Below, piece after piece: positions 1 to 9,879 of a DNA stretch of 64,000 nucleotides. Both the position numbers and the translations under genes were made by a program. This DNA comes from Chrysemys picta bellii. Its lineage: Eukaryota; Chordata; Testudines; Emydidae. The notes below the pieces were generated by a model. The model ran no database searches. It was not told where the DNA came from and saw nothing but the letters and a program-made list of their open reading frames with translations. Within the stretch, counting starts at the first letter, position 1; every line of letters starts with the position of its first letter. The DNA lies in contig NC_088805.1 in NCBI RefSeq assembly GCF_011386835.1, positions 13,636,836 through 13,700,835 of the forward strand, written 5' to 3'.

Positions 1-869
1 TTTACCAGACAATCTCTACAATATGGTCCACACTATGAAAATTTCGAGCAGGCCTGTTTTAAGTCATTGCGTCTGGCATAGGAAGACCCTTGCTCCAGAT
101 GGCCTCCTGAGGCTGGCTGCAGCACAATATGCCCAACAGCCTCAGTTTCTCCTTCTGTTTGCCCATGAAAAGAACAGACCCTCACAGTCCAGTTCAAAGC
201 CTGCTTCTGTGCATAATTTATTCCTGTACACCAGTGCATGAGTTCCCCCCAAACCTTGCAGTAAGACCATTCTCACCAAACCCGCAGTAAAGATATAAAG
301 GTGGAACCATTTTCCCATTCCCCTCTTCAGGAAACGCAGCTCCAGGTCCCTCACCCAAGAGTCAACAGCAGCATTGTGTTCCCAGTTCCTTTTGCCCCTG
401 ACACAGGGCACCGCTCTCCAGGCCATCCACCTGAGAGCAACCAGACGCCTGAATCTACCACAGCCCCCAAGTCAGGTCTTCTTCAAGTGAGCTCCTCACA
501 GCTCCACTCGCCTTCTCCTGTTTAGAAAAGGTCTCTCCAGGACCAACCCCTTGTTATGGGCATCCTCATGCCAAGGGCTCCCTGCAGCATTCCCACTCCC
601 CAGGCCTCCTTGCCTGTGAGTCCTACCCTTGCTCAGGGCATGTCCCCTCATAGTCCCAGGTTTGGCCTCCCCTGACCAAGCTGGAGCTTCCCCTTTTGTC
701 TAGGGGCCATTGTCCAAGCCTTCCGCTCGTCAGGGGTTCCCAGGAGTTCTGTTCCAGTTCTCCTCACAACTCAGCGCTCTCCCCCAGGGCTCCTCTAGCT
801 CTGTTCCAAGCAACTCTTGCCAGTGCTTGTGTCTCTGTCTGAGCCTTCATAGGAGCTGACTAGCCCTCC
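1..869. other. No gene recognised
   Basis: Pyrimidine-rich plus strand with short open frames only. The missing C-terminal exon(s) of gene A could in principle lie here, but I see no convincing T-box-family C-terminal coding sequence. Confidence 0.4.
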
Positions 870-1305
870 TTCCCGTGGGTGCTTGACCCCCCTCTGCCCC
901 AGGCCTCACCCCCACTCCACCCCTTCCTCTTCCCACCTCTGCCCCGCCCCCATTCCAACCCCTTCCCCAAAGTCCCCGCCCCAACTCCGCCCGCTCCCTG
1001 CCCCTATTCTAATTCCTTCCACAAATCCCCGCCCCGAACCCGCCTCCTCCCCTGAGTGCGCCCGAATTCCCGCTCCTCCCCCTTCCATCCCGGAACATGC
1101 TAACGCTGCCAAACAGCTGTTTGGCAGCAGCCGGTTGGGAAGTGCTGGGAGGTAGGCGGAGAAGCGGGGACACGGTGCACTCAGGGGAGGAAGTGGTGGG
1201 GTGGGGGGTGAGGGAAGCTCGGCTGCAGGTGGATGCAGAGCACGCACTAATTTTTCCCCATGGGTGCTCCAGCCCCGGAGCACCCACGGAGTTGGCGCCT
1301 CTGCC
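870..1305. mobile_element. GC-rich palindromic element
   Basis: An abrupt GC-rich island in AT-rich DNA. It opens with runs of CCCCGCCCC-type words and carries an imperfect palindrome from about 1043 to 1190, centred on the perfect 24-base inverted repeat at 1105-1128 (core aaacagctgttt). It ends with a second small palindrome (gctccagccccggagc). I remember similar high-copy elements from turtle genomes. The open frames over it are composition artefacts. Confidence 0.6.
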
Positions 1306-1499
1306 TCAGGCAGCTCTAACCCACCTCTCCTGTATCTGACTGTGCTCTCCAGGTCTCGGATAGCTCTCACCCACCAATCTCCTCACTTCAGGATCCAGCT
1401 GCCCTCTTTTAAGGCCAACTGGGAGTCAGTTGACCAGTCACAGGTGCACTGGCCTCTTTCCTCTTGCAAGGCCAGTGTCACCCTGTGACAGTGTCCATC

Positions 1500-1625
1500 T
1501 CCCTGCCAATGCCAGGTTGTTCCCTACAGGACATTTTCTAGCCCATTGTCTAGTCTAGTTGTAAAGGTTTCCAGCAATGGGGCTTTCTCCACATCCCATG
1601 GGAAACTCTTCTGCAACTGACTAGA
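1500..1625 (-). mobile_element. CR1-type LINE 3' fragment
   Basis: The minus strand reads like the end of a CR1: 'CCCCATTGCTGGAAACC', a few words on 'AGACTAGACAATGG', and a terminal GCAGGG. It is old and 5' truncated. Confidence 0.5.
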
Positions 1626-2489
1626 GTGGAAGAAGGTAGTTATTGTGTATTACAAACGTATTCTTACATATTTCTCTCTGAAAAGCAACTTGTAAACAGC
1701 AGCATACAAATCCTAACAGGGACTCCCCCTGCTGTATGCTAGATGCTCCAATTCTTTCCCACAGGAGTATAAAGATTCCTCCTTCGAATGGGGGTCTGGT
1801 CTTCCTGCTATACATCGCCTGCCCCATTTTGTGGCAGTTAATGAAGGGCCAGATCAACCCAACAGACTACAATTTTATGTGCCCGTCCTGAGTCTTAACC
1901 CTGAAGTGGCATGTCAGAAATTGCTCAGATCAAAAAGCCAATTAAGTTGGTTCTGCAGCCCATCTTTTGTCCTTCCCAGTGCCAGGGACAGCTTTTCTCT
2001 CCCTCCCTGCCATCAGTCAGCATGCTGCCCTCCTCCTTACACCCACTGGCAATCCCGCAACCTCTACTGTCCAGTCCCCTTTGCTGCTCCTGCCTCCACC
2101 ACCCATCCACCTGCCTCATTCCTCACCTACCTCTCCCATGCTGCTCCACCGGTTCTCCCTTGATGCCCAGGACCCCACATCCCAGCTGTCACTATGTACT
2201 TGACCCTTATTTCAGGCTATACCCCCAACTACCACATATTCCTGACCCTTTGGTCATGAATTAAGGTGTGAGAATTCAGGTGTAACATTCCTTTTCTTTT
2301 CTACTCTAAAAGATCTGCAGTGTCCTCTAAAATCCCTGCCCTTGCGGCCCAGGATTCACAGGCCTGCTGACAAACATGGCCCTGTGCAGAAAGAAGCTTT
2401 AGCAGAGCTGTGTTAATGCCTTTTTTCCTCCCCCGTGGCATGATCCCTGCTGGTGAGCGCCTCCCCAGGTTTGTTGTTGCCAATATTAC

Positions 2490-2581
2490 CAGATTCCTCA
2501 GCACCAGATTCTGTTTCTTCTGGCAGCTTCCTCTTCTGGCCTTTGGCTGGACTAAGTTTCTGGCCTTTGACTCGCCCTTCC
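2490..2581 (-). CDS. TBX16: Gene A exon: basic linker after the T-box
   Basis: The acceptor is CTCTTTGCAG and the first base completes the preceding Arg. The exon then reads EGRVKGQKLSPAKGQKRKLP and EETESGAEESG. The run of Lys and Arg (KGQKRK) followed by Glu-rich sequence matches the post-T-box linker of this family and could be a nuclear localisation signal. The assigned donor, CTG|GTAATA, is only fair. If it is not used, the frame runs on to a stop at 2413-2415, adding about 24 residues and giving a much shorter protein than VegT. The exon is firm; its 3' border is not. Confidence 0.7.
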
Positions 2582-3488
2582 CTGCAAAGAGAACAATGTC
2601 TGGAGGCAGTTCATACGCAACCTTCCTACCCAGGAGCCTGTGCTGGGGACTCTGGAGCAGACACAAATCCTATTGTGTTGGGGGAAGCAGAAAGGCCAAG
2701 TACCCATCAACATCTGCAAAAAGAGAGGGTAGGGGTTGATGTCTCCCAGGTTTTTGAAGCTGCACATTGGCTGGCAGAGCACCAACACAACAGTAGGGTT
2801 GACTTCTTGGGAATGTACGTGTCCAATGAGATGCAATTAGTTATGCTGGTTGCCACTAGAGAATAGGGATCAGGGAGAAAGACTGAATTACCCCATCAGG
2901 ATTCAGGCACTAGAACTAATCAGTGAATGGATTATATAAGTTTTACAAAATGCTCCGTGACATTGGAAAACCTCAGCGTTGGAAGTTTGAACAATGATTT
3001 TGTGAAAACGGTCCAACATCATTCATACATACATACCATAAAATGTTGTGGGGCTTTTGTTTGAAAGTGGGACCATTTCTGAGGGAACATGGACCCAATT
3101 TAACTCAAAAATGGTCCTATTAGGTGAAAAACAATCTTGAAATTTTCAAAATATTCTTTGGATGAAAATCAGTTTTGACCCTTTCTCCAAAACTGAAGGC
3201 ATTTTCCAGGCATGAAAAAAAATTGCAAATATTTTCATGAAAAGTTTTGATTCTAAACATACATAGTTTCACCCCTCTCTTCTATCTGCTTTCATTTGCT
3301 CTTAAGTTTTCCTGTTATCTCGTGCACTGCCCTCAGACCTGACAGAAGTCCTCCCTGGGGGTGGCATCCAACTTCCTCTTCACAGTAACTGGGGGGAAGG
3401 AGGAGGAGGATGGAAGGAACCTGGATCTTAGAATTAAGCTGACACTAAACAGGGACAGCGATCTACAGCAGATTCTCTATTTCAAGTG

Positions 3489-3713
3489 TTCTCAAACTGG
3501 GGGTTGTGACCCCTCGGGGTCGTGAGATTATTACATGGGGGGTCACAAGCTGTCAGCCTCCACCCCAAACCCTGCTTCACCGCCACCATTTAGAATAGTG
3601 TTAAATATTTTAAAAATGTGTTTTTAATTTATAAGGTGTGTGTGTGTGGGTGTCTCACTTAGAGGCTTGCTTTTGTGAAACAGGTCACCAGTACAAAAGT
3701 TTGAGAGACACTG
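3489..3713. mobile_element. Short hAT-type non-autonomous element
   Basis: The ends are inverted: gtgttctcaaactg near 3487 and agtttgagagacactg near 3700-3714. The flanks ctctattt (left) and ctctattc (right) match at 7 of 8 bases, as expected of a hAT duplication. The interior contains the 'gggttgtgacccctcgggg' motif common in such elements. It lies within gene A between exons 3740 and 2581. Confidence 0.55.
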
Positions 3714-3739
3714 CTCTATTCGGTCAGGAGAGTGTCTAC

Positions 3740-3810
3740 CTTCGAGTGTTCTTCCCATGTTCCCGGAATCCCTTAGCAAATGGGTTGTTGTCAATCTTGA
3801 GTTTTGTGAT
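3740..3810 (-). CDS. TBX16: Gene A exon: end of T-box, ITKLKIDNNPFAKGFRE
   Basis: The acceptor is TTGTAG and the donor is AG|GTAGAC. It encodes ITKLKIDNNPFAKGFREHGK then NTR plus two bases of an Arg codon. The NNPFAKGFR helix closes the T-box and inserts into the DNA minor groove in known structures. The split Arg is completed by the first base of the exon at 2581. Confidence 0.88.
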
Positions 3811-3944
3811 CTACAAGTAGAGACATGAGATCCAGTATTAGAATGAGCAGCTGCCCATGCTGCCATGTTTGGCTTATACCACTCTGAAGCAAGATCCCTG
3901 GCACTAACAACTGCTCTATGGATAAATGTCTATCCTGTGGTCTC

Positions 3945-4130
3945 CATCTGAGCGCCTCACAGCTTTACTGCATTTATCCTCACAACAGCCCGCTTAACAG
4001 AAGGGGAACTCAGGTGCGGAGAGAATAAGTGACTTGGGCAAGTTCACACAGGAAGTCTGTGGCAGAGCAGGCAACTGAATCTGGGTCTCCCAGGTGCCAG
4101 ATGAGTGCCCTAACCACTGGTTTATCTTTT
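3945..4130 (-). mobile_element. MIR-type SINE relic
   Basis: Resembles the reverse complement of a MIR core: gggaactcaggtgcggag, aagtgacttgggcaag, cacaggaagtctgtggcag and a final 'ccctaaccactgg'. Strongly diverged, so old. Lies in gene A, intron 4814-3811. Confidence 0.65.
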
Positions 4131-4654
4131 CTCTCTACATTAATTTACAATTTAATTTCAATTTCAAATTCAATTTCAGCAGCAATAAATGCCTCACTTT
4201 AAGTCGTCAGATACAATAAATTCAGAGTCTGCAAGGCATTGAAACATCAGCGCTACAGATCCACGCAATACTGTACACAAATTGCTAGTGAAATGTCCCT
4301 CCATCTCCAGCTGATAGAGACTTCTCTACGGGAGGTGCACGGGTGATAAGGGGTGACAGGGATACTTGTGCTGTCCCAGATGTGGGCATGGAGAAGGTTA
4401 TAGGTGTCACGCTCACAGGCAAGGGAAGAGGGAAGTACACTTGTATTCCCCACATGGGAAAGGGGTACTCCTGTTCCATTCAAAGGGAAGAGGGGAGGTG
4501 ATTCATATATTGCCCATATAGGGGAGAATTCCACCTGCACTAGTGGGAGGGCCGTGTAGTGTTATCTGCAGAGGAAGAGGAGGGGAGAGGCCCTTTGTGG
4601 GCCACAAAAGGTCAGTGGAGGATCTTTTCCTGTGGGAGCAGGTTCTGGTGTCAG

Positions 4655-4758
4655 TAGGGTGACCAGATGTCCTGATTTTATAGGGACTGTCCCGATATTT
4701 GGGTCTTTGTCTTATATAGGTGCCTATTTCCCCCCACACACACTGTCTGGTCACCCTA
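4655..4758 (+). mobile_element. TIR element, 'AGGGTGACCAGATG' family, copy 1
   Basis: Begins TAGGGTGACCAGATGTCC and ends CTGGTCACCCTA: perfect 12-base inverted ends flanked by TA, consistent with a mariner-type MITE of about 105 bp. It lies in gene A between exons 4815 and 3810. Two other copies occur in the window. Confidence 0.7.
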
Positions 4759-4814
4759 GGTGTTAGGGACAGGGTATTTCCGAGGGAGTGGAAGGCTGAT
4801 CTCATACACTCTAC

Positions 4815-4961
4815 CTGCTCATTCTGGTAGGCAGTGACAGAGGTGAAGACAGTCTCAGGGAAGCTGAACATCTGGAATATGCTCCAGCGGGCACTGAACA
4901 GGTCGTCTGCCTGAACGACGTGGAAGCGAGGCTTGTAGCGGTGCATGGAGTGAAGGATGAT
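4815..4961 (-). CDS. TBX16: Gene A exon: T-box, [16 protein letters not shown] to AYQNEQ
   Basis: The acceptor is CTCCACCAG and the donor is CAG|GTAGAG. The 49 codons start [20 protein letters not shown], continue through [20 protein letters not shown] and end [13 protein letters not shown] and VTAYQN are universal T-box motifs. 'QADDLF..RWSIFQ' is the segment that best places the gene in the VegT/Tbx16/Tbx6L group. Phase is 0 at both ends. Confidence 0.9.
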
Positions 4962-5624
4962 CTGGTGGAGAGGGAGAAAGGAAGAATTCCATTTGCAGCT
5001 TGGCTCAGTAGGCTTGCTATTGCCATATTCTGAAGTTGCCAACCACCCCTCAAGAGTGACCACCTCTTCTCTGTGATCATTCAAGCGCCATCTGTCTTTA
5101 GTCATGGGTGTTTTCTGAGGGGACCCAGGAATTGGGGTCTCCCCGCATATTCCAACAGTGGCAGCATATACTGAGCCCATCTCTGGAAGCTGGTGAAAGG
5201 AGGAATATTGCACATTCTGAGTATGGTGCCTCCATCTTCTAGTTGCATGACTAGGGCAGTAAACCTAGCGGCCTTGCAGTGGGGGTAACACTGTGTGGAA
5301 GGAAAGAAGTTTTAGCCTTCCTCCACTTAGACCTGCTAACATATCCTGAGTCAATGCTGAGTCCAAAGTCATCAAGAGCCACCAAACCTATGGGGCTGTA
5401 GTCAGTAGGCTGAAGAGTATGTACTGCCTACAGATACCACGGCCCTGCAGCATGAACCCTCCCACAGACTGCACATTTCCCATTTGTAACAAAGTTTCCC
5501 GGAAGTTTCCCAATCATTTAATTTCTCATGACACCGACATTCGATTTGCAACCGAATCCTCCTTCCCACAAATTCCTAGATAACAAGTTCCAGGGAGCAG
5601 AGACAAACCCAGCTCTCATCTTAC

Positions 5625-5789
5625 GTGCCCGTGTTGATCCAGGGTATTGTTGGTGAGCTTCAGCTTTTGGAAGGAGACAGGTTCTTTCATCCAGTGGCTG
5701 CCAGGAGCTGGAGAATCTGGATGTATGTATGTACGACAGGGCAGCTGTGGCTCTGCCTTTCCAGCAACTTCCCACTGATCCTTATTCCA
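5625..5789 (-). CDS. TBX16: Gene A exon: T-box, [14 protein letters not shown] to DQHGH
   Basis: The acceptor is TTCCCCAG and the donor is CAC|GTAAGA. The 55 codons read from [20 protein letters not shown] through [20 protein letters not shown] to [24 protein letters not shown] and KLKLTNN are invariant T-box motifs at the DNA-contacting face. The exon is phase 0 at both ends. Its flanking introns hold copies of one TIR element in opposite orientation on the far sides of this exon and the next. Confidence 0.88.
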
Positions 5790-5934
5790 CTGGGGAAGGC
5801 AAAGCAGGAAATTCCATATCAAAGCAACCATGACTCCAGCGCCTTTGCTTCACTGCTTAAGGCTGTGGAGCAGTGGTGCCCAAACTTTTCCTGTCACCCC
5901 CGCCCCTTACCAGTAATGGAATCTGTCTGCATTC

Positions 5935-6065
5935 AGATGACCAGACTGCAAGTGTGAAAAATCTGGACGAGGGTGGGGGGTAAATAGGAGCCCATATAAA
6001 AAAAAAAAAAAAAAGCCCCAAATATTGGGACTATCCCTATAAAATTGGGACATCTGGTCACCCTA
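5935..6065 (-). mobile_element. TIR element, 'AGGGTGACCAGATG' family, copy 2 (inverted)
   Basis: Same family, opposite orientation: ends ...CATCTGGTCACCCTA at 6051-6065, and starts at a decayed gatgaccagactg end near 5936. It contains a 17-base A run at 5998-6014. It lies in gene A between exons 6877 and 5789. Confidence 0.68.
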
Positions 6066-6876
6066 GTCCACATCCACCTCCATTACTGCACAGCCAAGGC
6101 TTCCTCAGCAGAGGAGCTTGGGCTGGAGGCAGAAAGGGAATGAGAGCTAAGCTAGGCTGGGGGCAGAGCAGAGCTGTGACTGCAGCTGGGGCCTGAACAG
6201 AGGGTTGCTGCAGCTGGGTGGAGTGGGGCTGGGTGGCACTCCCTCCCTGCCCCCCTCCCTTGTCCTGTGCCCACTGAATGTTCCTCCATGCCTCCGAGGG
6301 GGGTGCACTCCACAGTTCGGGGACCACTGCTGTGGAGATCTCTGACACAGGTAACCTTGCCAGACAGTGGAGCGTGACTGACGGCTGTCACAGAGTCACT
6401 CTATAATGCTCCCATGTCAGTGTCCAAGTTCAGGCCCAGTTTGCTCTCTCTCTCTCTCTACTGCCTTCAAAACACTTTGCAAACATTAAGTAACTAATGG
6501 CTGCACGGTTATTGTGTCTGTGATTCAAAACCAAATTTGCAGTTTACAAATTAAAAAGTAAAAGTTATTTTTCTAGCGGCTAGCTGAATCTAGCTGCAGT
6601 GCTGGCAAATGGTGGCTGATTCAAAACAAGGCATAAATCCTAGAGAGCATCTAATGTGCAGTGCTCTGAGGGGCATTTCTTCCTAACCCGGGCTGGTGAG
6701 CAACTAGTGCCTGGAGCATACAGATGGATTCGCCTTGTGCAGGGGGCCAGGACACAAGTCCCATTTAAGATGTATGGTGGCTTCAATGATACCTGGCTTT
6801 ACACTTGCTCTCTGCAGAGGGGTTTATTTCACTAAGCAGAAAGGGCAGACAGAATAACTTTTAAAAAAGTATTTAC

Positions 6877-6979
6877 CTTGTACCTGAAGTTGTCCATCGG
6901 CACAAAATCCACCAGCATGAGGTACTTAGCGTAAGGGATCAAGCCAGAGATTTTGATTTTGCACTGCGGAAACATTCGT
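6877..6979 (-). CDS. TBX16: Gene A exon: T-box, RRMFPQCK to FRYK
   Basis: The acceptor is CTTCAG and the donor is AAG|GTAAAT. One base completes the split Arg, giving [14 protein letters not shown], followed by [20 protein letters not shown] and K. RMFP and the 'LVDFVP.DN.RYK' strand are core T-box elements. The donor after the Lys of 'FRYK' cuts the T-box at a point where the neighbouring paralogue (gene B) has no intron. The earlier GT inside 'TTCAGGTACAAG' is rejected because only the later donor continues in frame into the next exon's W-N-K. Confidence 0.87.
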
Positions 6980-8099
6980 CTGAAGAATAAATAAAATCTA
7001 CATTATAAAAAGTATTGAGTTTTCTTTAATGGCCCAATCAGGTATTAGGTCTTGTTTGCTCTCTGTCAGGTAAACTGCTGGTGAGAGCAGCACTAGTGTA
7101 GACCAGCAGTGAGCATTTTTACCCGCCTATTGCCTATTCCAGCTCAGAGTACGTCTAGATGACACAGTGGTTAAAAGGCCAGCAGTTGCAGGTGGCCTGT
7201 CTATTCCAGTACTCCTACTGTTACAACCCCCATAATGCAGCAGTAGGAAATTTAAGAAAAAGTTAGTGTAGCCCAGGTTTCAAGCTTACAGTTGCACCAG
7301 GGCTAGAAACAGTGTATCAGAGATGGAAAACAGCTTAGAAACAGTTCTGTGTAGGTGGCACCCATCTGAAAATCTATTGAGCTCTCTCCTAGCAAGTCCC
7401 CACCACCTCCATTCCTCCTATGACCCTGAAAGAGTTTTTAGCCCCTATGCTGCGAGGACTTGTCTCCCAGCTCTCCCTACCCACTGAAGATCCTGTGTCA
7501 GGTCTCAGAGGCTCTGGCACCCTCTCTGCTTGCTTTATCTTGCACAATGAATTAAAATTCCACATACTCTAGCTATAAGATCCAGAATATATCATGCACT
7601 CCAGGGCATGCAGGATTTCAATTTAAGAGCAGCCTGGGCCTCAGATCCTGTCTTTTCCTTGCCTTGTTCTTGTTCACAGACAGAACGAACGCCATACATT
7701 CAGCTCTCATTCTCCTTTGCAGCGTCCATCTTGAGTGCCAAGTCCCCAAGCTGGCCATCAGGAACATCCCAAGTATTTAGTCTATCAATGTGCCCTAGAC
7801 TAGCTTTTTGTCTTTTATATTCAAAGGACTTGCCTACAATGCAGCATCAATATGTGCTCATGAGGCAAATGGGCTCTAATACTCAATCCTTGTGTGCCAG
7901 CTTCACAGCAACGGCGAGGGGACACAAACTACTACATGCAGGAGCTACCGAATGGGTTTTTCAGGGTACCAGGCGGTGCTTAAATTGTGCCAGGGCTGAG
8001 CCTGACACCTCTAGGCTTGGCAGTTCATACCCCCAGCATCTCTGGGCTTGTTGCATTAGTTACAAAAATAAAAAATTGCTTGAGCCTGTAGAGGATTTA

Positions 8100-8830
8100 C
8101 GACTCACTGGCGCAGCACCTCCTGCTGGCCGTCTCAGGAATTAGCTCTTTCCAGCCCGGAGTGCCCTCTGCAGGCCGGTGTCTTGCCTGCCGCTGGCCCT
8201 GTGTCACTCCCAGACCCTGGTGCCCTTTACCCAGGGGTTCTGCCCACCACAGTTACCCCTCGCTCTGGGTCTCCCTACCCAGGGGAACCCCAACCCTCTA
8301 TCCCCACCTTGCCTCAGTGGCTACTGCCAGTCTCCATCTAGCCCCCGCTCACTGGGGCAGACTGTATACCACGCATCATCGGCAAGGGGGGTTAGGACCT
8401 GCTGCCTTTGCCTGTCTCTGGGCTGCCTCCCTGCAGCCCCAGTACCTTTTTGGCCTTCTTAGTAAGGCCTGCTGCCTCGGGTTTTACTAGTCTGGAGCGC
8501 CCCAGCTCCCTCTGCCCTGCCCCAGCACTGCTCCACCTCAAGTACCCTTCTCAGCTACCAGGCAGCCAGGTCCTTCTCTCTCAGGAAGCTAGAGAGAGTG
8601 TGTGTTTTAGCTTCTGGCCCACTGCCCTCTTATAAGGGCCAGCTGGGCCTTGATTAAGCTGGCCACAGCTGTGGCTGCTTTCCCCATCAGCCTATCTTTT
8701 CCCAGCTGCAGCTCTCTCCAGGGCTGCTTTAACCCCTTCAGGGCCGGAGCCCCAGCACCTAATTGCTTGAGCCCGGGCACCTCTTTCATTAAAAAATTAA
8801 GCACTGGCACCAGACACTAAGTGACCTGGG
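8100..8830. mobile_element. GC-rich interspersed repeat, possibly LTR-derived
   Basis: A 650-base stretch of CT-rich, GC-rich sequence unlike its flanks, with cttataagggccagctgggcc near 8630 and a tail (ttaaaaaattaagcactggc) also seen near 53800. No LTR pair, primer-binding site or coding region was found. The family is not identified with confidence. Confidence 0.35.
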
Positions 8831-9032
8831 TGATATTCCTAATTCAGAGTTTATGAGCCTTCAGTAAACCTTGATGCTGCACTTGTTCTGCAAGGAAGGG
8901 GAGGAGAAGGGTAACAATATAATTGGCTTAAAAACTAGCCTAAGAGTGGCCTTTCCAAAAGTGACCTCTTAGGAAAGCTCTGGAATGCAGCTTGCAGGGA
9001 GAGGGCATACACTGCTTTCTTGCTTTCCTTAC

Positions 9033-9177
9033 CTGCCAGACTTGGTGATGATCATCTCAGTTCCTACTTGATGAAACTGCATCCAGAGGTCCATGTCTTC
9101 TAGGGTAACCACAATGGAGCTCTGAGGGTAAGGCTCCAGGCTGGAGGAAGGAAGTGCATCACACTGAGCTTTCACAT
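9033..9177 (-). CDS. TBX16: Gene A exon: N-terminal end and start of T-box
   Basis: The acceptor is at 9178-9179 (AG on the minus strand) and the donor is GTAAGG just below 9033. The exon opens with two bases of a split codon, reads DVKAQCDALPSSSLEPYPQS, then enters the T-box at VTLEDMDLWMQFHQVGTEMI and ends in TKSG plus two bases of an Arg codon. It has no usable ATG ahead of the T-box, so an upstream coding exon is needed. The D-V-K at the junction resembles the N-terminal part of frog VegT as I remember it. The family's usual break after 'TK(A/S)GR' is kept. Confidence 0.85.
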
Positions 9178-9674
9178 CTACCAGGAGAGAGTAAAGAGAG
9201 GGATACCTCAGACAGTGAGGAGGAAAGTCAACATGAAATAGCACCATAATGCTTCAGGAGACAAAGCACTGGGAATCAGCATCAATACCAGTTCCTCTCA
9301 ATGTCAGTGCCTGAACATATCCAGTTGTAGAGTTTCACATGCTGATGTACTAGACTAGCCCAGTGTATGTGGTCACCACTCCACTTAGTGACTGGCCCTC
9401 CAGAACTATTCAACCCACTACTATCTCACAGCTTATGGAGCTTTCATTTAGTTCAGACTATAGAAACCTATGTTTTTGGTGCTGTAGATCCCCAGTTTAT
9501 TCCCAATGACAACTGTGGAGTCTTTGTGTGGTGTCTAGTCACAACTGGCTACAATGAGGTAACTTGCCTGCAAAGACCTTTGGCTATCCTGGCTCAGTAA
9601 ACAGACAGGCTGCCTGTTGCAGATGTTTTTCAGGAGGCAAAATCCTTGTTGGTAGAGATTTAGGCTCCATACAT

Positions 9675-9871
9675 CAGTGGTAGTCAATTGGCAAACCGCG
9701 GACCAAAGCCGGACCGCCAGATGCTATTGAATGGACTGCAAAATATTTGTATTTACTTATTCTTATCTTTATTGTTATTGCGGTGTGAAAAATGTTTCTC
9801 TAGAGTCTGGACCTTGACAATACCTTGACCAAGAAATTTGGACCTTGACAAAAAATAATTGACTAGCCCTA
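9675..9871. mobile_element. Short hAT-type non-autonomous element
   Basis: Ends CAGTGGTAGTCAATTGG and ...AATTGACTAGCCCTA are imperfect inverted repeats. Flanking octamers ccatacat (9667-9674) and ccgtacat (9872-9879) match at 7 of 8. It sits about 500 bases upstream of gene A exon 9033-9177. Confidence 0.6.
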
Positions 9872-9879
9872 CCGTACAT

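Larger units (their letters stand above)
2490..9177 (-). other. TBX16: Gene A: T-box transcription factor, VegT/Tbx16/Tbx6L type (partial gene model)
   Basis: Six exons (9033-9177, 6877-6979, 5625-5789, 4815-4961, 3740-3810, 2490-2581) join with matching phases and GT-AG borders. They encode a complete T-box of about 185 residues plus a basic linker. Signature segments are [70 protein letters not shown] and FAKGFREHGKNTRR. The '[10 protein letters not shown]' stretch and the 'ITKLKIDNNPFAKGFRE' end are those of VegT/Tbx16/chicken Tbx6L rather than mammalian TBX6. The family binds T-half-site DNA in the nucleus and acts in early mesoderm and presomitic mesoderm. The symbol is by family resemblance and synonyms differ between species. 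The 3' coding part (about 200 residues in VegT) is not found and may lie left of the window. Introns carry TIR elements (4655-4758, 5935-6065), a hAT remnant and a MIR. Confidence 0.85.

Noticed and set aside
906..1370. 154-codon minus-strand open frame
   Set aside because: It lies over the GC-rich palindromic element; composition keeps several frames open at once and no domain is visible.
1831..2264. Overlapping Pro/Ser-rich open frames on the plus strand
   Set aside because: C/T-rich sequence with few stops, no splice support, opposite strand to gene A, no recognisable family.
2600..2725. Possible extra gene A exon (acceptor TTTTTGCAG, donor GTAGG) on the minus strand
   Set aside because: The exons at 3740 and 2581 already join in phase as in the family; this insert would break or lengthen the linker with unrelated sequence.
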